Shown: in pieces, positions 13,836 through 23,283 of the stretch
Layout: every line of letters starts with the position of its first letter
How positions within the stretch are numbered: the stretch's first letter is position 1
Translations under genes and position numbers: made by a program
Assembly: GCA_036010905.1 (NCBI GenBank)
Contig: DASCMH010000007.1
Coordinates: forward strand, 1-64,000
Length of the DNA stretch: 64,000 nucleotides
Source: SMWD01 sp002729875
GTDB lineage: Bacteria > Pseudomonadota > Gammaproteobacteria > Steroidobacterales > GCA-2729495
Reading direction: 5' to 3'
Notes under the pieces: model-generated
Seen by the model: the letters and a program-made list of their open reading frames with translations, nothing else
What the model was told of the DNA's origin: nothing
The model's database searches: none

Positions 13836-16442
13836 TTAGCCGAGTTGTTGCTGAATCCAGTCGGGAACCGAGGCCAGTGCGGCATTCAGTGCTGCCGCAT
13901 CACTGCCGCCGGCCTGGGCAAAATCCGCCCGGCCACCGCCCTTACCACCTACCTGAAGCGCGACGGAGTTGACCAGGTCGCCGGCCCTGACCCGGTCCAT
14001 AACGTCTTTTGTAACCCCTGCGGCCAACCGCACTTTACCGTCCTCGGTAGCCGAACCGAGGACGACAACCGCCGAACCGAGTCTATCCTTCAGCCGATCA
14101 ACGGCTTCACGCAACACCTTCGGACCGACCCCGTCATCGAGACGATTGACAAAAACCTGCACGCCCTCGATTTCGATCGTATCGTCGGTCGCATCACGAC
14201 CGGCACCATCAGCGAGTCGTGCCATTAACTGCTCATTCTCCCGTTCGAGTACCCTGCTCCGCTCGAGCAAATGCCCTAGCTTGGTCTCAAGCTCTGTGCT
14301 GCCGACCTTTAGCAAGCCGGCCACCCTGCCGAGCACGCGTTCGACTTCGCCAATATGCTCCAGTGCCAATGAACCCGCCACCGCCTCGATACGCCGAACG
14401 CCCGATGCAATCCCGGTTTCACTGACAATCTTGAATAAACCGATGTCCCCGGCACGTCCCACATGAGTACCGCCACACAACTCAGTGGAAAAACTGCTGA
14501 TTCGCAAGACCCGCACCTCATCAGCATATTTCTCACCGAACAATGCCATCGCACCTGCTTCAAGCGCCTGGTCGTAAGGCATTAATGTTGTTGTCACCTC
14601 GGCATTGTCACGAATCCTGTCATTGACGAGCGCTTCGATCTGTTGCAACTGCTGTGGGGTCACGGGTTCATAATGAGAGAAATCAAAACGCAACCGATCG
14701 GCTGCGACCAGCGAACCCTTCTGGCTGACATGTGCCCCGAGGATCTCGCGTAATGCGGCATGCAAAAGGTGGGTCGCCGAATGGTGCAACTCCGTTGCAA
14801 CGCGCGTACCGGAGTCTGCTTCGGCATCGACACTCATACCGGACTCAAGCGTGCCTGCCTCGACCGAACCAATATGCAGATGCGCCGAACCGCTTTTCCG
14901 GGTATCGGTCACCCGGAAACAAAACCCGTCCGGACCTGTCACGACACCCTGATCACCCACCTGACCACCGCTCTCGGCATAAAATGGCGTCCGCTCCAGC
15001 ACGAGGGCCCCCGCCTCACCCGTGCCAATACGTTCAACCCGTTCACCCTCCCGGATAATCCCGGTGACCCGGCTGGAATCGACCAGTTTATCGTAGCCGG
15101 TGAACTCCGACTTGAGATCGGTCTTAACCCCGGTATCCCGGGAGAGATTAAAACGTTGCGCAGCACGGGCCCGGTCTTTTTGCGCCTGCATGGCAGCCTC
15201 AAAGCCGTCACGATCTATCTCGATATTCCTGGCCCGGGCAACGTCGGCGGTCAGATCAATCGGAAATCCATAGGTATCATAAAGCTTGAAAATAACGCCG
15301 CCATCGAGACAGGCATCGCCGCAATCATTCAGCGCGGTTTCCAGCAACCCCATGCCATGGCTAAGCGTCTCGGCGAATCGCTGTTCCTCGTTCAACAACA
15401 CTTTGCCGACATGCTTGCCGGCGGCAACCAGTTCCGGGTAAGCGTCGCCCATTTCCCGCTCGAGTGATGCCACCAGCCGGTAAAAAAACGGTTCGGTTAC
15501 ACCCAATTCATAACCATGGCGCAACGCGCGACGAATGATCCGGCGCAACACATAACCGCGCCCCTCGTTCCCCGGCAACACGCCATCGACGATCAGGAAA
15601 GCACAGGCTCGTATGTGGTCTGCAATGACGCGCAATGAACTCGATTCAAGATCGGTCGCGCCGGTAACTGCCGCTATGTCACGAATCAGACCGGCAAATA
15701 AATCAATTTCGTAATTGCTGTGCACGCCCTGCATGACTGCCGCAAGTCGCTCGAGTCCCATGCCCGTATCGACAGATGGCTTGGGTAAGGGATGCAGCGT
15801 GCCGTTAACGTCGCGATCAAACTGCATAAAAACGAGATTCCAGATCTCAATGTAACGGTCACCTTCGTCATTCGCTGAACCCGGCGGCCCGCCGGCCACA
15901 TCCTCGCCGTGATCGTAAAAGATTTCCGAACAGGGACCGCAGGGCCCGGTGTCCCCCATCGACCAGAAGTTATCGTTTTCACCAAGTCGACTAAACCGTG
16001 CGGGATCGATGCCTATTTCATTCAGCCAGATATCGGCCGCCTCATCATCATCATGAAACACCGTCACCCATAACAATTCTGCCGGGATCCCGAGTCGCCG
16101 GGTAATGAACTCCCAGGCGTACTGAATGGCTTCGCGCTTGAAGTAATCGCCAAAACTGAAATTGCCCAGCATCTCGAAAAATGTATGGTGGCGCGCCGTG
16201 TAACCAACATTTTCCAAATCATTATGCTTGCCGCCGGCACGCACGCAACGCTGTGCACTGGCCGCACGCACATAATCGCGTTGATCGTTGCCGAGAAACA
16301 CATCCTTGAACTGAACCATGCCGGCATTGGTGAACAGCAAGGTCGGATCATTACCGGGCACCAGCGGTGAACTCGGTACGACCCGGTGCTTGTGCTCGGC
16401 AAAATAGTCGAGAAACAGGCTTCTTAATTCTGCAGTATTCAT
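13836..16442 (-). CDS. alaS: Alanyl-tRNA synthetase
   Basis: 868 residues, the normal length. It charges tRNA-Ala in the cytoplasm. The N-terminal class II catalytic core has HHTFFEMLGNFSFGDYFK (motif 2 region), the editing domain has the zinc-binding HHSATHLLHAAL (HxxxH) and ELCGGTHVGRAGD (CxxxH), and the C-terminal C-Ala domain ends with GGKGGGRADFAQAGG. The start is the ATG at 16442, 24 bases after the recX stop codon. All catalytic elements are present. Confidence 0.98.
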   Translation of the reverse strand: MNTAELRSLFLDYFAEHKHRVVPSSPLVPGNDPTLLFTNAGMVQFKDVFLGNDQRDYVRAASAQRCVRAGGKHNDLENVGYTARHHTFFEMLGNFSFGDYFKREAIQYAWEFITRRLGIPAELLWVTVFHDDDEAADIWLNEIGIDPARFSRLGENDNFWSMGDTGPCGPCSEIFYDHGEDVAGGPPGSANDEGDRYIEIWNLVFMQFDRDVNGTLHPLPKPSVDTGMGLERLAAVMQGVHSNYEIDLFAGLIRDIAAVTGATDLESSSLRVIADHIRACAFLIVDGVLPGNEGRGYVLRRIIRRALRHGYELGVTEPFFYRLVASLEREMGDAYPELVAAGKHVGKVLLNEEQRFAETLSHGMGLLETALNDCGDACLDGGVIFKLYDTYGFPIDLTADVARARNIEIDRDGFEAAMQAQKDRARAAQRFNLSRDTGVKTDLKSEFTGYDKLVDSSRVTGIIREGERVERIGTGEAGALVLERTPFYAESGGQVGDQGVVTGPDGFCFRVTDTRKSGSAHLHIGSVEAGTLESGMSVDAEADSGTRVATELHHSATHLLHAALREILGAHVSQKGSLVAADRLRFDFSHYEPVTPQQLQQIEALVNDRIRDNAEVTTTLMPYDQALEAGAMALFGEKYADEVRVLRISSFSTELCGGTHVGRAGDIGLFKIVSETGIASGVRRIEAVAGSLALEHIGEVERVLGRVAGLLKVGSTELETKLGHLLERSRVLERENEQLMARLADGAGRDATDDTIEIEGVQVFVNRLDDGVGPKVLREAVDRLKDRLGSAVVVLGSATEDGKVRLAAGVTKDVMDRVRAGDLVNSVALQVGGKGGGRADFAQAGGSDAAALNAALASVPDWIQQQLG

Positions 16443-16466
16443 ATTCTATGCTGCCACCGGATTTGC

Positions 16467-16952
16467 TTACTCGTCATCCATAGTTACCGGGCCGTCCCCC
16501 GCCGGTTCGTAGCCTATAGCCACCCTGATCTGTTCGCCAGAAAATCCCCGCTGCTGCAGGAAGCGACTCTGACGCGCCTGCTCACGAAACCCGATCGACC
16601 GGGCCGCGCCATATTTCTGCTCGCGAACACTACCTGCTAATTGCACCCAGTCAACCTCAGCCCGCTCAAGGTGCAGAGCGATCAACTCACCTGCGACACC
16701 GCGTTGCTTCAGTTCACCGCGAATTTTAATCGGTCCCTGCCCCTTGCGGACGCGGGAGGTGACAAAAGCAGCAGCAAATCGATCATCGCTCAACAAACCA
16801 TCATCAACCAGTGTATCGATCGCGATATCGATCTGCCCCGGATCGAAGTCGCGCATGACCAGCTTGGCACGCAGTTCGGCAACCGAATGTTCCCGGCGCG
16901 ACAAGAGATCCAACGCCTTGTTGCGTGCTGACGGGGACACGGTGTCAGACAC
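16467..16952 (-). CDS. recX: RecA regulator RecX
   Basis: 161 residues from the GTG at 16952, with AGGGGA before it. RecX binds RecA filaments and limits their extension. The protein has the three repeated helical motifs of the family: ALDLLSRREHSVAELRAKL, then DDGLLSDDRFAAAFVTSRVRKGQGPIKI, and RSIGFREQARQSRFLQQRGFS, quoted in pieces. It begins 13 bases after the recA stop and is probably translated from the recA transcript. An upstream in-frame ATG at 17018 would overlap recA and is unlikely. Confidence 0.93.
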   Translation of the reverse strand: MSDTVSPSARNKALDLLSRREHSVAELRAKLVMRDFDPGQIDIAIDTLVDDGLLSDDRFAAAFVTSRVRKGQGPIKIRGELKQRGVAGELIALHLERAEVDWVQLAGSVREQKYGAARSIGFREQARQSRFLQQRGFSGEQIRVAIGYEPAGDGPVTMDDE

Positions 16953-16965
16953 CCATGTTCCCCTG

Positions 16966-18036
16966 TCAGGCCCGTTTGGCGATCGACTCGACCTTTGCCG
17001 ACGACGGCTCCGCAACATCAGTATCCTGCGCTTCGTCAGTCGCTGGTTTCGGCATCAACTGTTCGCGGATCTTGGCCTCGATGACCTGGGCAATCTCCGG
17101 GTTATTTTTCAGGTACTCGCGGACATTTTCCTTGCCCTGACCGATGCGCTCATCACCGTAGCTATACCATGATCCGGATTTGTTGATCAGGCCCTGCTGG
17201 ACACCGAAATCGATGATCTCGCCCTCATGAGAAATACCAAACCCATACAGGATCTCAAACTCTACCGACTTGAACGGTGGCGACACTTTGTTCTTGACGA
17301 CCTTGACCCGGGTCTGGTTACCGACGATCTCGTCACCCTTCTTGATCGCGCCGATGCGACGGATATCCAGCCGAACCGACGAATAAAACTTCAGTGCGTT
17401 ACCGCCGGTCGTCGTTTCCGGACTGCCGAACATGACACCGATCTTCATCCGTATCTGATTAATGAAGATCACGATCGTGTTGGAGCGCTTGATGTTACCG
17501 GTCAGCTTGCGCAGTGCCTGTGACATCAGTCGAGCCTGCAACCCTACATGGTGATCACCCATCTCACCCTCGATCTCGGCTTTGGGTGTCAGCGCTGCAA
17601 CCGAATCAACGACCACCATATCAACCGCGCCGGAACGAACCAGCAAATCGGTTATTTCGAGCGCCTGTTCACCTGTATCGGGCTGGGAAACCAACAACTC
17701 ATCGACATTAACACCGACTTTCTCGGCATAGATCGGATCGAGCGCGTGTTCGGCGTCAACAAACGCGGCCGTACCGCCAGCTTTCTGACATTCGGCAATT
17801 GCCTGTAACGTCATCGTCGTCTTGCCCGATGCTTCCGGGCCATAGATTTCAATCACCCGTCCCTTCGGCAAGCCACCGACACCAAGGGCAATATCCAGAC
17901 CCAGCGAACCGGTCGAGATAATCTCAACATCACGGCGCGCACCGGCGTCACCAAGACGCATGACCGAACCCTTGCCGAATTGCTTCTCAATCTGGCCTAA
18001 TGCGGCGGCCAATGCTTTCTTTCTGTTGTCGTCCAT
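16966..18036 (-). CDS. recA: Recombinase RecA
   Basis: 356 residues, ATG 18036 (MDDNRKKALAAALGQIEKQF), typical for the family. It forms ATP-dependent filaments on single-stranded DNA and drives strand exchange and LexA cleavage. Walker A is GPEASGKTT, followed by VVDSVAALTPKAEIEGEMGD (Walker B and L1) and NQIRMKIGVMFGSPETTTGG (L2). The C-terminus is acidic/Ala-rich. GGAAGAAGA lies upstream of the start. I do not see a canonical CTGT-N8-ACAG LexA box in the upstream bases; see the separate finding. Confidence 0.99.
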   Translation of the reverse strand: MDDNRKKALAAALGQIEKQFGKGSVMRLGDAGARRDVEIISTGSLGLDIALGVGGLPKGRVIEIYGPEASGKTTMTLQAIAECQKAGGTAAFVDAEHALDPIYAEKVGVNVDELLVSQPDTGEQALEITDLLVRSGAVDMVVVDSVAALTPKAEIEGEMGDHHVGLQARLMSQALRKLTGNIKRSNTIVIFINQIRMKIGVMFGSPETTTGGNALKFYSSVRLDIRRIGAIKKGDEIVGNQTRVKVVKNKVSPPFKSVEFEILYGFGISHEGEIIDFGVQQGLINKSGSWYSYGDERIGQGKENVREYLKNNPEIAQVIEAKIREQLMPKPATDEAQDTDVAEPSSAKVESIAKRA

Positions 18037-18182
18037 GGGTATCTTCTTCCAAATCAGTTGCAGAAACAGAGTGCCGAGTGCTGTGCCGATTATTCCACAG
18101 ATCCGCTGACGGGGCAGCCTCAACTAAGCGGTAAATTATTCCTGTTTGGGGTCATGGCGTGAGCCTCCGGCAAAATAAATCC

Positions 18183-18689
18183 CTAATATTGCTGCACCAC
18201 CTCGTAAACCGGCCCGGTGGGCGTTGTCACCGACTCAACCAACGCGAAGCTACTCACCCGCCAATGCACCGGCGCCGGCGCCGCCAGTTCAGCAATTGCC
18301 GTCACTTTTCGAGCCAGGGTCAGATGTGGCCTGAAGTCACGACCATCATAGCTAATCCCCGACAGATCAAGCCCGGCACGGATTTGTGCCACCAGTGCGG
18401 TCAGCCCGGGAGGACACAACTGCGGACCCAGCCACAATACCTGCGGCCGGCTCCAGTGACCGAAGTGATCGAGCACTAACTCAAAATCAGGCGCAGCTAC
18501 CGAGGCCGGCACGGCCATCCGCTTGACCTGGTGCGCCGATTGATCACCGAGAAATGCCAGCGTCAGGTGATAATTATCAGCCGCAACCGCTCGACCCGTA
18601 CCAACCCGCAGCGCCAGCCGACTTACCTCAACCAGCGCCGCACGCGTTTGCTCATCCGGCCACAAGGCAAAGAACAGCCGCCGTGTCAT
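18183..18689 (-). CDS. thpR: RNA 2',3'-cyclic phosphodiesterase ThpR (LigT)
   Basis: 168 residues from ATG 18689. The two catalytic HxTx motifs are present as HLTLAF and HLTLAR, spaced as in the 2H phosphoesterase family; these enzymes open 2',3'-cyclic phosphates on RNA ends. The N-terminus RRLFFALWPDE is typical. It overlaps nothing and follows pncC by 20 bases, so the pair is probably one transcript leading to recA. Confidence 0.93.
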   Translation of the reverse strand: MTRRLFFALWPDEQTRAALVEVSRLALRVGTGRAVAADNYHLTLAFLGDQSAHQVKRMAVPASVAAPDFELVLDHFGHWSRPQVLWLGPQLCPPGLTALVAQIRAGLDLSGISYDGRDFRPHLTLARKVTAIAELAAPAPVHWRVSSFALVESVTTPTGPVYEVVQQY

Positions 18690-18709
18690 CCCGGCGTCAC
18701 CAACCCAGA

Positions 18710-19228
18710 TCACCCATCCGACAGTTGCCACAAGATCCCGCGCAGTGCTGCCACCACGGTCTGATGACGAATCGACTCGCGATCACCGGAAAAAAACATG
18801 CAGCGACTGGTGGTGCGCATGCCCGGACCATTCCAGGCCAGCCAGACCGTGCCAACCGGTTTATCGGCCGTGCCGCCTTGCGGGCCGGCAATACCGGTGA
18901 CCGCGACCGAGATATCCGCATTACTGATGGCTCGCACGGCAGCCGCCATTTGCGCGGCCACCGCCTCACTGACCGCACCGTTAGCAGCCAGCAATTCCGG
19001 GTCCAGTGCCAGCAGCATTTCCTTTGCCTCATTACTGTAAACCACGACGCCATACTCAAACCACGCTGAACTGCCGGACAGGTCCGTCAGTGCTTTTGCG
19101 ATCCAGCCACCGGTACAGGATTCGGCTGTGGACAGCCGCGCCTCTCGTGCCGTCAACAGATGTGCCACCCGTTCAACGAGACTGGTAATCGGTTCTTCAG
19201 CGCTGTGCATATCAACCCCTGTGCTCAA
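18710..19228 (-). CDS. pncC: Nicotinamide-nucleotide amidase PncC (CinA C-terminal type)
   Basis: 172 residues, a stand-alone CinA C-terminal domain that deamidates NMN to NaMN in pyridine nucleotide salvage. The signature STAESCTGG with the catalytic Ser, and VTGIAGPQGGTADKPVGTVW, are complete. The N-terminal COG1058 domain found in full CinA is absent, as is normal in gammaproteobacteria, where this gene precedes recA. The upstream end is uncertain by a few codons (ATG 19228 or ATG 19210). Confidence 0.93.
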   Translation of the reverse strand: MSTGVDMHSAEEPITSLVERVAHLLTAREARLSTAESCTGGWIAKALTDLSGSSAWFEYGVVVYSNEAKEMLLALDPELLAANGAVSEAVAAQMAAAVRAISNADISVAVTGIAGPQGGTADKPVGTVWLAWNGPGMRTTSRCMFFSGDRESIRHQTVVAALRGILWQLSDG

Positions 19229-19245
19229 ACGGTTTACTCACCTGT

Positions 19246-20331
19246 TCATTCACCGATTAACTCACCATACACGGCAAGATTGCCGGCGACCATCGCCTCG
19301 ACACTGAAATCCTGGGTGATCCGTGCCGGCCCGGCCACAGCAAATTGTCGCCGCTGCTCGTCATCTGCAATGAGTTGCCGCATAGCTGTAGCAAGTGCCG
19401 GCACATCCCCCGGCGAAACCAGCAGACCCGTTTCGCCGTCAGCGACCGCTTCAACCAGGCCGCCGGCACGAAACCCGACAACCGGTACGCCGGCCGCCTG
19501 GGCCTCGAGTACGCCAACCCCGAGTCCCTCGCGTTCAGCCGGGTGAACCAGTAATTTGAAGTGGCTTATAAATCGAGCCAGATCATGGCGATAGCCGGCG
19601 AATTGCACCTGCTCGCAAAGCCCGAGCGCGGTTACCCGGGCAGCCAGTTCAGCCTGCAACGAGCCGATACCAAACAGGATTGCGCGAATTTCCGGGTGCA
19701 TATCGCGCAGCCGTGCGACTGCCTCGAGAAACAACCGGTGGCCTTTACGCGGTATCAGTTGTGCGACGACAGCAATCGGGAAAGCCTCCACCGGCAATGC
19801 AAATTCGTCGCTAAACTCACGCGCAGAGGCCCGCTCGAGTTCAGTTGCCGGGGCGACCGCACTGCGCACAAGCCGCAACCTGGCGGCCGGTACGCCCAAC
19901 GCTATAAGCTGGTCACGGATACAGGATGAAATCGCAATGATGCGCTGGTACGGGAGGTATTTCAGCCTGCCAAGCACCGGCAGGTCATCACGATCAATAC
20001 GCCGCGATAGCACGGCCGGAATCCCGCCGAGGCGGGCGGCAACCCCGCCGAACGTATCGGCACCACGACGGCTGTGGACATGCACCAGGTCGGTCTGCAG
20101 CCGGGTTAACAAGCGGGCCAGTCGCCAGCTGAAACCGATATCCAGGTCGCCGCCCATCGCCACTCCCCGGACCGTCGCGCCTGATGCCTGTGCAGCCCGG
20201 GAGATGTCACTGTCATCCGGACACACCAGTGTACAGCGATGGCCACGAGCGATGAGCCCGCGCATCAGCAGCAGGACCTGGCGGGCGCCGCCGTAAAGAT
20301 GACGCCCGGTTTCCACGTGCACGATATGGAT
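19246..20331 (-). CDS. GT4-family glycosyltransferase
   Basis: About 360 residues with the GT-B fold of family 4. The N-terminal acceptor half starts HVETGRHLYGGARQVLLL, and the C-terminal donor half has AQLIPRKGHRLFLEAV, FAGYRHDL and the EX7E motif as EREGLGVGVLEAQAAGVPV. It probably transfers a sugar to lipopolysaccharide core or another envelope glycan. The first conventional start is GTG at 20322, but GGAGG lies 17 bases away from it and 8 bases before an in-frame ATC at 20331, which would restore a family-like N-terminus; the start is listed as 20331 and is unsure. It is divergent from mutS. Confidence 0.85.
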   Translation of the reverse strand: MHIVHVETGRHLYGGARQVLLLMRGLIARGHRCTLVCPDDSDISRAAQASGATVRGVAMGGDLDIGFSWRLARLLTRLQTDLVHVHSRRGADTFGGVAARLGGIPAVLSRRIDRDDLPVLGRLKYLPYQRIIAISSCIRDQLIALGVPAARLRLVRSAVAPATELERASAREFSDEFALPVEAFPIAVVAQLIPRKGHRLFLEAVARLRDMHPEIRAILFGIGSLQAELAARVTALGLCEQVQFAGYRHDLARFISHFKLLVHPAEREGLGVGVLEAQAAGVPVVGFRAGGLVEAVADGETGLLVSPGDVPALATAMRQLIADDEQRRQFAVAGPARITQDFSVEAMVAGNLAVYGELIGE

Positions 20332-20444
20332 GCCCGTAACCTCCGTAAAAAATATCCTGAACGAATAATAGCCGGACAGGTTTATTAGCAGTTAAAATCT
20401 TCTGCTGGTCAATAACAACAGTTCTAATAAAATAGCAATAACCC

Positions 20445-23048
20445 ATGGTCACTGCAGCCGACAGTTTCGCGACCGGCGACCCGGCACAGGCCGGGCATAC
20501 GCCGATGATGCAGCAATACCTGCGCATCAAGTCTGAATTTCCCGACCTGCTGGTGTTCTACCGGATGGGCGACTTTTATGAACTGTTCTACGATGATGCG
20601 CGGCGTGCCGCCGAACTGCTCGATATCACGCTGACTGCGCGGGGTAAATCGGCCGGTGATGCAATCCCGATGGCTGGTGTGCCGTACCATGCGGCTGAAT
20701 CCTATCTCGCCAAGCTCGTGCGCCAGGGCGAATCGGTTGCAATCTGCGAACAAATCGGCCCGGCAACAACCGCCAAGGGCAAAACTTCAAAGGGCCCCGT
20801 CGAACGCAAGGTCGTACGAATCATCACGCCCGGAACACTGACTGACGACGCGTTGCTTGATGCCCGTCGCGACAATATCCTCGCCGCGCTATGCATTGCC
20901 GATGGCCGTGCAGGTCTCGCCTGGATGGACCTGTCCGGCGGTCAGTTTCATGTCACTGAACTCAGCGACGCAGTAGAACTGCAAAGTGAACTTGAAAGAC
21001 TGTCTCCCGCCGAACTATTGGTTGACGAAGAACTCGACAGCAGCGCCTGGCTGATCCCGACCGAACGCTGCCGCGAAATGCCGCCCTGGCAATTTGACCA
21101 GCAGACCGCCGTCGCCACCCTGTGCGCACAATTCGGCACCCGGGATCTGCACGGTTTCGGTTGCACCGACCTGGGCGCTGCGATCAGCGCCGCCGGTTGC
21201 CTCCTGCAATACGTCCGCGATACCCAGCGTTCGACATTACCGCACATCGAGTCACTGCAACCGGTCAATCAATCCGATGCGTTGCTCATCGATGCGGCCA
21301 CCCGCCGAAATCTCGAACTCGAACACAGCCTCGCGGGCCGTGAGGCACACACGCTGGCCGGCATCATGGACTGCTGCGCAACCACCATGGGCAGCCGCTT
21401 GCTGCGCCGCTGGCTAAACCGGCCGTTACGCAATCAGGACACCCTCAGGCAACGCTATACCGCGCTGGCAGCACTGCGCACGACGAACACCGATGCGCTC
21501 CGTGCGGCGCTGGAACAAATCGGTGACCTGGAAAGAATCCTGACCCGTATCGCACTGGAATCCGCGCGACCCAGGGACCTGGTACACCTGCGCACCGCCC
21601 TGCAATTATTACCTGATTTACAAACCGACCTGACTCGTTGTGCTGCTGAACTGCCGGCCGCACTCGCCGCCGCAATGGGTGTTCACGATGTAACCCGTGA
21701 CCGTCTCGAACGTGCCATCATCGTGGCACCGCCCATGCTGATTCGTGATGGCGGTGTGATCGCCCCCGGTTACGACGCCGAACTGGATGAATTAAGGGCA
21801 CTCAGCAGCAATGCTGACGACTACCTGGGCAACCTGGAAATCCGCGAGCGGGCACGTACCGGTGTGACAACGCTGAAAGTCGGCTATAACCGGGTACACG
21901 GTTATTTCATCGAACTCAGCAAATCGCAATCGCACAAAGCCCCCGACGATTACCAACGGCGGCAGACTCTCAAGGGAGCCGAACGCTACATCACACCCGA
22001 ACTGAAAGAGTTCGAGGGCAAGGTACTGAGTGCGAGGGAACGCTCGCTGGCACATGAAAAACGCCTCTACCAGGCATTGCTGGAATCATTTCGCCCGGAA
22101 CTGTCGGCCTTACGTTCGATGGCCGGCGCCATCGCCGAAACCGATGTGCTGACCAACCTCGCCGAGCGCGCCGCCACCCTGCAACTGAATGCGCCGACAC
22201 TTAGCGAGCAACCCGGCCTCGAGATCCGCGCCGGTCGCCACCCGGTGGTCGAAGCTGTTATCGACGAACCGTTTATCGCCAACGACCTGATCATGAACGA
22301 AGAGCGTCGGCTACTGGTCGTAACCGGCCCGAACATGGGCGGCAAATCAACTTTCATGCGCCAGACAGCATTGATCGTAATACTCGCGCAGATGGGCAGT
22401 TATGTACCGGCCGAGTCCGCAACGATAGGACCGATCGATCGTATCTTCACCCGCATCGGCGCCGCCGACGACCTGTCGGGCGGTCGCTCGACATTCATGG
22501 TCGAGATGACCGAAGCTGCCAACATCCTGCACAACGCCACCCGGCACAGCCTGGTACTGATGGACGAGATCGGTCGCGGCACCAGCACCTTTGATGGCCT
22601 GTCACTGGCCTGGGCCATCGGTCACCGGATCGGCGAGAAAATCGGCGCCTTTACGTTGTTTGCCACTCACTATTTCGAACTCACCGGACTCGCCGACGAA
22701 CTCGACGCCTGTGCAAACGTACATCTGGATGCGACCGAACACGGTGAACAACTGATCTTCATGCATGCCGTCAAAGACGGACCGGCCAACCAGAGCTACG
22801 GGCTGCAGGTGGCGCGACTGGCCGGCGTGCCGGACGCGGTGATTCGCCGCGCACAAAGTTATCTGCAATCACTAGAACAGCAATCCGCCCACTCGCACGC
22901 AAAGCAAACTCCGCAACAGGAACTGCCGTTACACCCGACCATACCGAATGACGATCTGCGTGATGCGCTGGAGGCCATGAACCCTGACGACATGTCACCG
23001 CGTGATGCGCTGGATGCTTTATATACATTGCGGAAGAAGCTGGACTAA
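20445..23048 (+). CDS. mutS: DNA mismatch repair protein MutS
   Basis: 867 residues, full length. It recognises mismatches and small loops and recruits MutL. The mismatch-probing Phe-x-Glu is Phe44-Tyr45-Glu46 (GDFYELF). The ATPase domain has Walker A GPNMGGKST, the conserved FTRIGAADDLSGGRSTFMVE, Walker B LVLMDEIGRGTSTFDG and ATHYFEL. The C-terminus includes the tail LRDALEAMNPDDMSPRDALD typical of the tetramerisation motif. The start ATG 20445 is 113 bases from the GT4 start. Confidence 0.98.
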   Translation: MVTAADSFATGDPAQAGHTPMMQQYLRIKSEFPDLLVFYRMGDFYELFYDDARRAAELLDITLTARGKSAGDAIPMAGVPYHAAESYLAKLVRQGESVAICEQIGPATTAKGKTSKGPVERKVVRIITPGTLTDDALLDARRDNILAALCIADGRAGLAWMDLSGGQFHVTELSDAVELQSELERLSPAELLVDEELDSSAWLIPTERCREMPPWQFDQQTAVATLCAQFGTRDLHGFGCTDLGAAISAAGCLLQYVRDTQRSTLPHIESLQPVNQSDALLIDAATRRNLELEHSLAGREAHTLAGIMDCCATTMGSRLLRRWLNRPLRNQDTLRQRYTALAALRTTNTDALRAALEQIGDLERILTRIALESARPRDLVHLRTALQLLPDLQTDLTRCAAELPAALAAAMGVHDVTRDRLERAIIVAPPMLIRDGGVIAPGYDAELDELRALSSNADDYLGNLEIRERARTGVTTLKVGYNRVHGYFIELSKSQSHKAPDDYQRRQTLKGAERYITPELKEFEGKVLSARERSLAHEKRLYQALLESFRPELSALRSMAGAIAETDVLTNLAERAATLQLNAPTLSEQPGLEIRAGRHPVVEAVIDEPFIANDLIMNEERRLLVVTGPNMGGKSTFMRQTALIVILAQMGSYVPAESATIGPIDRIFTRIGAADDLSGGRSTFMVEMTEAANILHNATRHSLVLMDEIGRGTSTFDGLSLAWAIGHRIGEKIGAFTLFATHYFELTGLADELDACANVHLDATEHGEQLIFMHAVKDGPANQSYGLQVARLAGVPDAVIRRAQSYLQSLEQQSAHSHAKQTPQQELPLHPTIPNDDLRDALEAMNPDDMSPRDALDALYTLRKKLD

Positions 23049-23100
23049 CCGATTGCACCAATAATTATTTACCGGGATGATTTCGGCTGCGATTTTTTTT

Positions 23101-23283
23101 GTTTTCAGGCTTCCCCTTAAGGGTGCCACCCAATCGGGGCAACAGGATTATATCGTTCCAGAGTCACACCCCGATGTGTCCAAGGTATTTTGTATCCGTA
23201 TACCCTTCAGTAACCTTAAAGCAGCTTGCTGCGTTACCGAAGGGTATACGGATACAAAATACGATAAGGGAAAGCCTAAAAAC
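23101..23283. repeat. 183-bp element of nested inverted repeats (MITE-like)
   Basis: The outer ends (23101-23119 and 23265-23283) are imperfect inverted repeats with 17 of 19 positions matching. Inside, ATCGGGG (23133-23139) pairs with CCCCGAT (23169-23175), and a 30-base arm (23185-23214) pairs with 23233-23262 with a single G-T pair, around a loop that itself forms GCAGC/GCTGC. The right end covers the hydrolase stop codon. The element sits between convergent mutS and the hydrolase gene. It has no T-run after the long stem, so it is more than a simple terminator. Confidence 0.7.

Noticed and set aside
13824..16370. Long open frames on the plus strand opposite alaS
   Set aside because: They are antisense to a full-length, well-conserved alaS and show no recognisable protein; they follow from its codon composition.
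23185..23262. Possible integron attC site
   Set aside because: There is no R/L box pattern with the required unpaired bases, and no integrase is nearby.
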